Assembly: GCA_945865635.1 (NCBI GenBank)
Contig: CAMBEP010000015.1
Span: 1 to 64,000, forward strand
From: Candidatus Kuenenia stuttgartensis
GTDB lineage: Bacteria; Planctomycetota; Planctomycetia; Isosphaerales; Isosphaeraceae
Direction of reading: 5' to 3'
DNA length: 64,000 nt
Positions 61,867-64,000 of this stretch are shown here, in pieces. Under the pieces are notes generated by a model, which did no database searches, was not told the origin of the DNA, and was given only the letters and a program-made list of their open reading frames with translations. Position 1 is the first letter of the stretch. Each line of letters begins with the position of its first letter. The position numbers were made by a program, and so were the translations under genes.

Positions 61867-62463
61867 TTATCCATCCATAGTCTTTTCCAGATTGGTCACT
61901 CTCTGGACCATCTGCTCAATTTCCCAAATCCACCGGGCCGCCCCGGGCGTGTCACGGCACTGGACCAGGACACGCTTGGACAAACCCACCTGCCCTGTCC
62001 GCTCAAGCAGCCTGGCCAATCTCAGTAAAGCCTCTGTGTCGCTTGGATTTAAGGCGACTACCTGCTCAAGCTGCGAGCGGGATTCCGCCCAGCGGCCCTG
62101 AAGATAAGACTCCGATGAGAGTCGATAAAGTCGATCGATGTCTTTCTCAAATTTTTCCGGATGAAACCAGCAGACCCAAACCACGGTCCATGCGGCCATC
62201 GCCGTATAGATGAGAATTGAAAGCACCCAGAGCATCTGACGTGGCCGGGCCTCAAGCAAATCTGTATAAACCCATTGGCTCACAATACTCGCGTTGAGAA
62301 TTAGTGTGAAAAACAGTCCGAGAATGAGCCCAAACCCCACCTGCCCTGCCCAGATTTGCGGCAATCCAGGCCATATAACCAGTCCGATTACCCGAAATCG
62401 TTTGGAGATCATCCCTGAATCCTTGTTTTGCAAGGAGGCGAAAACCCATTCCAGGCGGCTCAT
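61867..62463 (-). CDS. Membrane protein with TPR-like C-terminus, unknown
   Basis: A 198-residue protein. Two membrane regions (VIGLVIWPGLPQIWAGQVGF..., about 25-60, and MLWVLSILIYTAMAAWTVVW, about 78-98) are followed by a TPR-like part (AESRSQLEQVVALNPSDTEALLRLARLLERTGQ, about 128-165). It lies between clpC and the AsmA-like gene on the same strand. I do not recognise a known family. Its gene neighbourhood gives no clear function. Confidence 0.65.
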   Translation of the reverse strand: MSRLEWVFASLQNKDSGMISKRFRVIGLVIWPGLPQIWAGQVGFGLILGLFFTLILNASIVSQWVYTDLLEARPRQMLWVLSILIYTAMAAWTVVWVCWFHPEKFEKDIDRLYRLSSESYLQGRWAESRSQLEQVVALNPSDTEALLRLARLLERTGQVGLSKRVLVQCRDTPGAARWIWEIEQMVQRVTNLEKTMDG

Positions 62464-62543
62464 CGCAACGTTTTTTTTTCGACTGAGAGCTTGATCCAGA
62501 ATTTGCGATCCCCAAAAAGCACTGGCCAGCTTAGTTAGATTCG

Positions 62544-63839
62544 TCAGCGTGCCAGACGTTCGGAAAACCGCCTCGAGATCTGTTCCAGGTTGTTACGCAG
62601 ATCCGACTTGCGAATCTGGTAACCTTCCGTTGTGATTGGCTGGTCGTTGACCAGAATGGTCAGTGCATCCAGCCGTCCGCGAATTGCCAACGCCTCTTCC
62701 TGTGGTTTGAGATCGTCCAGAACACCCCTCATGCCCACAGGCAATTGGTCACGAATTACGTCGGTCCGTATGACGTAATCGAGTCGACCATCAAAATCGG
62801 TCCAACCCTCGAACTTGAGTGGAATCGGCCCAACTTCGACTCTCAATGCTGGCGAACTTACCCGCCGGGACTGGATCGTAAACGGATTCGTTATCCTAAG
62901 CGTCAAATCCTCCGCCCGGTGCTGTACACCATTGATTTCAGCCACAAGCGTATTAATGCCAAGTCTTTGTGCAAGCGGTAGACCTTCTGCCGAGACGGGG
63001 TCGAGCTTCAGGTTGCCGCGGCCCTTGAGCGTGCTGGCCCAGTCCTTCTCAAGTCGACCCTGAAGGTAAAGCTCAAGGTCCATGCGCCCTTTTGGGGTCA
63101 CATCCTCGCCCGCCAGGAGCGGACAGATAAAGCCCAAAACATCAAAATGGACGCCCAGAGGAACATTTCTCATCCCCAAATTGGCGTCAAAAATCGGGAC
63201 TTCATGCGATTGGTCAGCCGAAACGGCCAACATCAAATCGCCGCCATCCACTTTGCCCACCAGTTCAGGCATCTTAAAGTAGCCTTCGCCAGCTTCTGCC
63301 ACACCCATCAAGCCTGTGATCAGGATTTTGGATCGATGCGCCGGATCCGCAATCTCAAGTCTCCCGCCACGAATCTCGACATCCACAAGCCATGACTTTG
63401 TCTTACCTTGAGCCCATTGGGACTCCGCCATTTCGATCGGCTTGAGCCAGCGTTCCGGGAGCCAGCTACCGTCCGGAGACCGGGCCAGTCGGCCCTCGAC
63501 ACCCACAAGGGCAATGTCCGTCATGGCCAGCCTTCCGGTCAGGACCGAGAGCCAGTCGACATTGACAAGCACTTTTCTTATATGCAGTTGCGACGATTCT
63601 TCCAGCTCCTCAACAGGACCAAGCTGAAGACCATCGACAATCACGCCGCCTGTCAGGGTCAGTCGTAGTCGATTGACATGTGCAGGCAAGCCGGTCAATC
63701 GCTCCACCGCCGACTCCATTCGGTGGGCCAACCACATGGTCGGCATCAAACCGACAACCAGAATCCAGAAAACGAATGGCGCAGACACCAACATGACAAG
63801 GTGTTTGCGACGAGGCTGGAATCGTCCGATCGCCCTCAT
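62544..63839 (-). CDS. AsmA-like envelope protein, unknown
   Basis: A 431-residue protein. One N-terminal membrane helix (VSAPFVFWILVVGLMPTMWLAH) precedes a long beta-rich periplasmic part. The start of that part, VNRLRLTLTGGVIVDGLQLG..., and repeated hydrophobic-strand patterns resemble AsmA/TamB-like proteins, which are linked to phospholipid or envelope transport. The family call is by pattern only. It is divergent from a possible gene at the window edge. Confidence 0.6.
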   Translation of the reverse strand: MRAIGRFQPRRKHLVMLVSAPFVFWILVVGLMPTMWLAHRMESAVERLTGLPAHVNRLRLTLTGGVIVDGLQLGPVEELEESSQLHIRKVLVNVDWLSVLTGRLAMTDIALVGVEGRLARSPDGSWLPERWLKPIEMAESQWAQGKTKSWLVDVEIRGGRLEIADPAHRSKILITGLMGVAEAGEGYFKMPELVGKVDGGDLMLAVSADQSHEVPIFDANLGMRNVPLGVHFDVLGFICPLLAGEDVTPKGRMDLELYLQGRLEKDWASTLKGRGNLKLDPVSAEGLPLAQRLGINTLVAEINGVQHRAEDLTLRITNPFTIQSRRVSSPALRVEVGPIPLKFEGWTDFDGRLDYVIRTDVIRDQLPVGMRGVLDDLKPQEEALAIRGRLDALTILVNDQPITTEGYQIRKSDLRNNLEQISRRFSERLAR

Positions 63840-63937
63840 GGCTGATCGCTCCTGTTGAAATCATTCCGCTTCATCCAGGGAATCTGGATACGCAAAATGG
63901 GTCACTGACCGACATTTCCGAATCAACCATTCAACTT

Positions 63938-64000
63938 ATGGATTCCCAAAAATCCGACAAGGCCAATTCCCCAGATTTTGAAACATTTGGGCATTTGACA
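63938..64000 (+). CDS. Possible start of a gene running off the window
   Basis: ATG 63938 opens a frame that is still open at the window end (21 codons, MDSQKSDKANSPDFE...). It is divergent from the AsmA-like gene. No ribosome-binding site is seen, so it is uncertain. Confidence 0.3.
   Translation, partial: MDSQKSDKANSPDFETFGHLT

Noticed and set aside
1..64000. Mobile elements, CRISPR arrays, rRNA genes, integration sites
   Set aside because: No transposase or integrase motif, no regularly spaced repeats and no rRNA signature were seen. The AT-rich glycan cluster alone is not enough to call a mobile island.

Overview
The window looks like chromosomal DNA of a member of the Planctomycetota. 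Pointers are a PVC-type cytochrome c protein (beta-propeller, HEAT repeats, C-terminal CxxCH), a TPR protein ending in two RNA-polymerase-alpha-CTD-like domains, a fused SecDF, a MoxR/DUF58/transglutaminase operon, and many large Planctomycete-style secreted or membrane proteins of unknown role. Base composition is moderate. I see no rRNA, transposase, integrase, phage gene or CRISPR array; most of the window is core chromosome. The genus cannot be given from this sequence alone.

Layout. 1-6.0 kb (+): end of an upstream gene, a BlaI-type repressor, MoxR ATPase, DUF58 protein, TgpA-like transglutaminase and a GNAT acetyltransferase. 6.0-12.2 kb: a Ser/Thr/Pro-rich LysM-like surface protein (-), divergent from a tail-specific protease (+), then a large ABC-2 permease (+) and a probable 47-residue protein (+). 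12.3-21.7 kb (-): PVC-type cytochrome, a His-rich-tailed membrane protein, tRNA-Ser(UGA), bifunctional nuclease, ValS and citramalate synthase. 21.9-27.4 kb (+): fumarylacetoacetate-hydrolase-family enzyme, pyruvate carboxylase and its probable biotin ligase. 27.4-29.5 kb (-): CCA-adding-type nucleotidyltransferase and RsmD. 29.9-36.0 kb (+): TPR/alpha-CTD protein, Tgt, YajC, SecDF, closed by a strong terminator. 36.1-46.5 kb (+): di-heme cytochrome, then RimO-PgsA-UppP-AddB-AddA. 46.5-49.0 kb (-): secreted TPR-like protein, a hairpin-rich intergenic region, QueD and QueC. 49.4-52.9 kb (+): lipoprotein, MlaE, MlaD, then a structured leader and FlgM. 53.0-58.8 kb (-): an AT-richer five-gene glycan operon (GT2, SDR, DegT aminotransferase, methyltransferase, GT-C-like membrane protein). 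59.1-63.8 kb (-): ClpC, a TPR membrane protein and an AsmA-like protein.

Functional links. MoxR-DUF58-TgpA forms the usual envelope-associated module. Pyruvate carboxylase sits 17 bp from a short biotin ligase that probably loads it. Tgt, QueC and QueD all serve queuosine synthesis. YajC and SecDF are Sec translocon accessories. AddB and AddA form a recombination nuclease-helicase in which only AddB keeps a nuclease domain. The five-gene cluster has 4-25 nt overlaps, as expected of one transcript building and attaching a sugar.

Best leads for something undescribed: (i) a branched, highly paired leader of about 180 nt before flgM, with a sigma-28-like promoter upstream of it; (ii) a run of six or more hairpins, two mutually exclusive, at 47486-47717; (iii) the TPR/double alpha-CTD protein heading a tgt-yajC-secDF operon; (iv) the glycan operon whose SDR enzyme lacks the catalytic Lys; (v) the one-nuclease AddAB pair. 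All functional statements are read from sequence patterns by eye; no database search was run.
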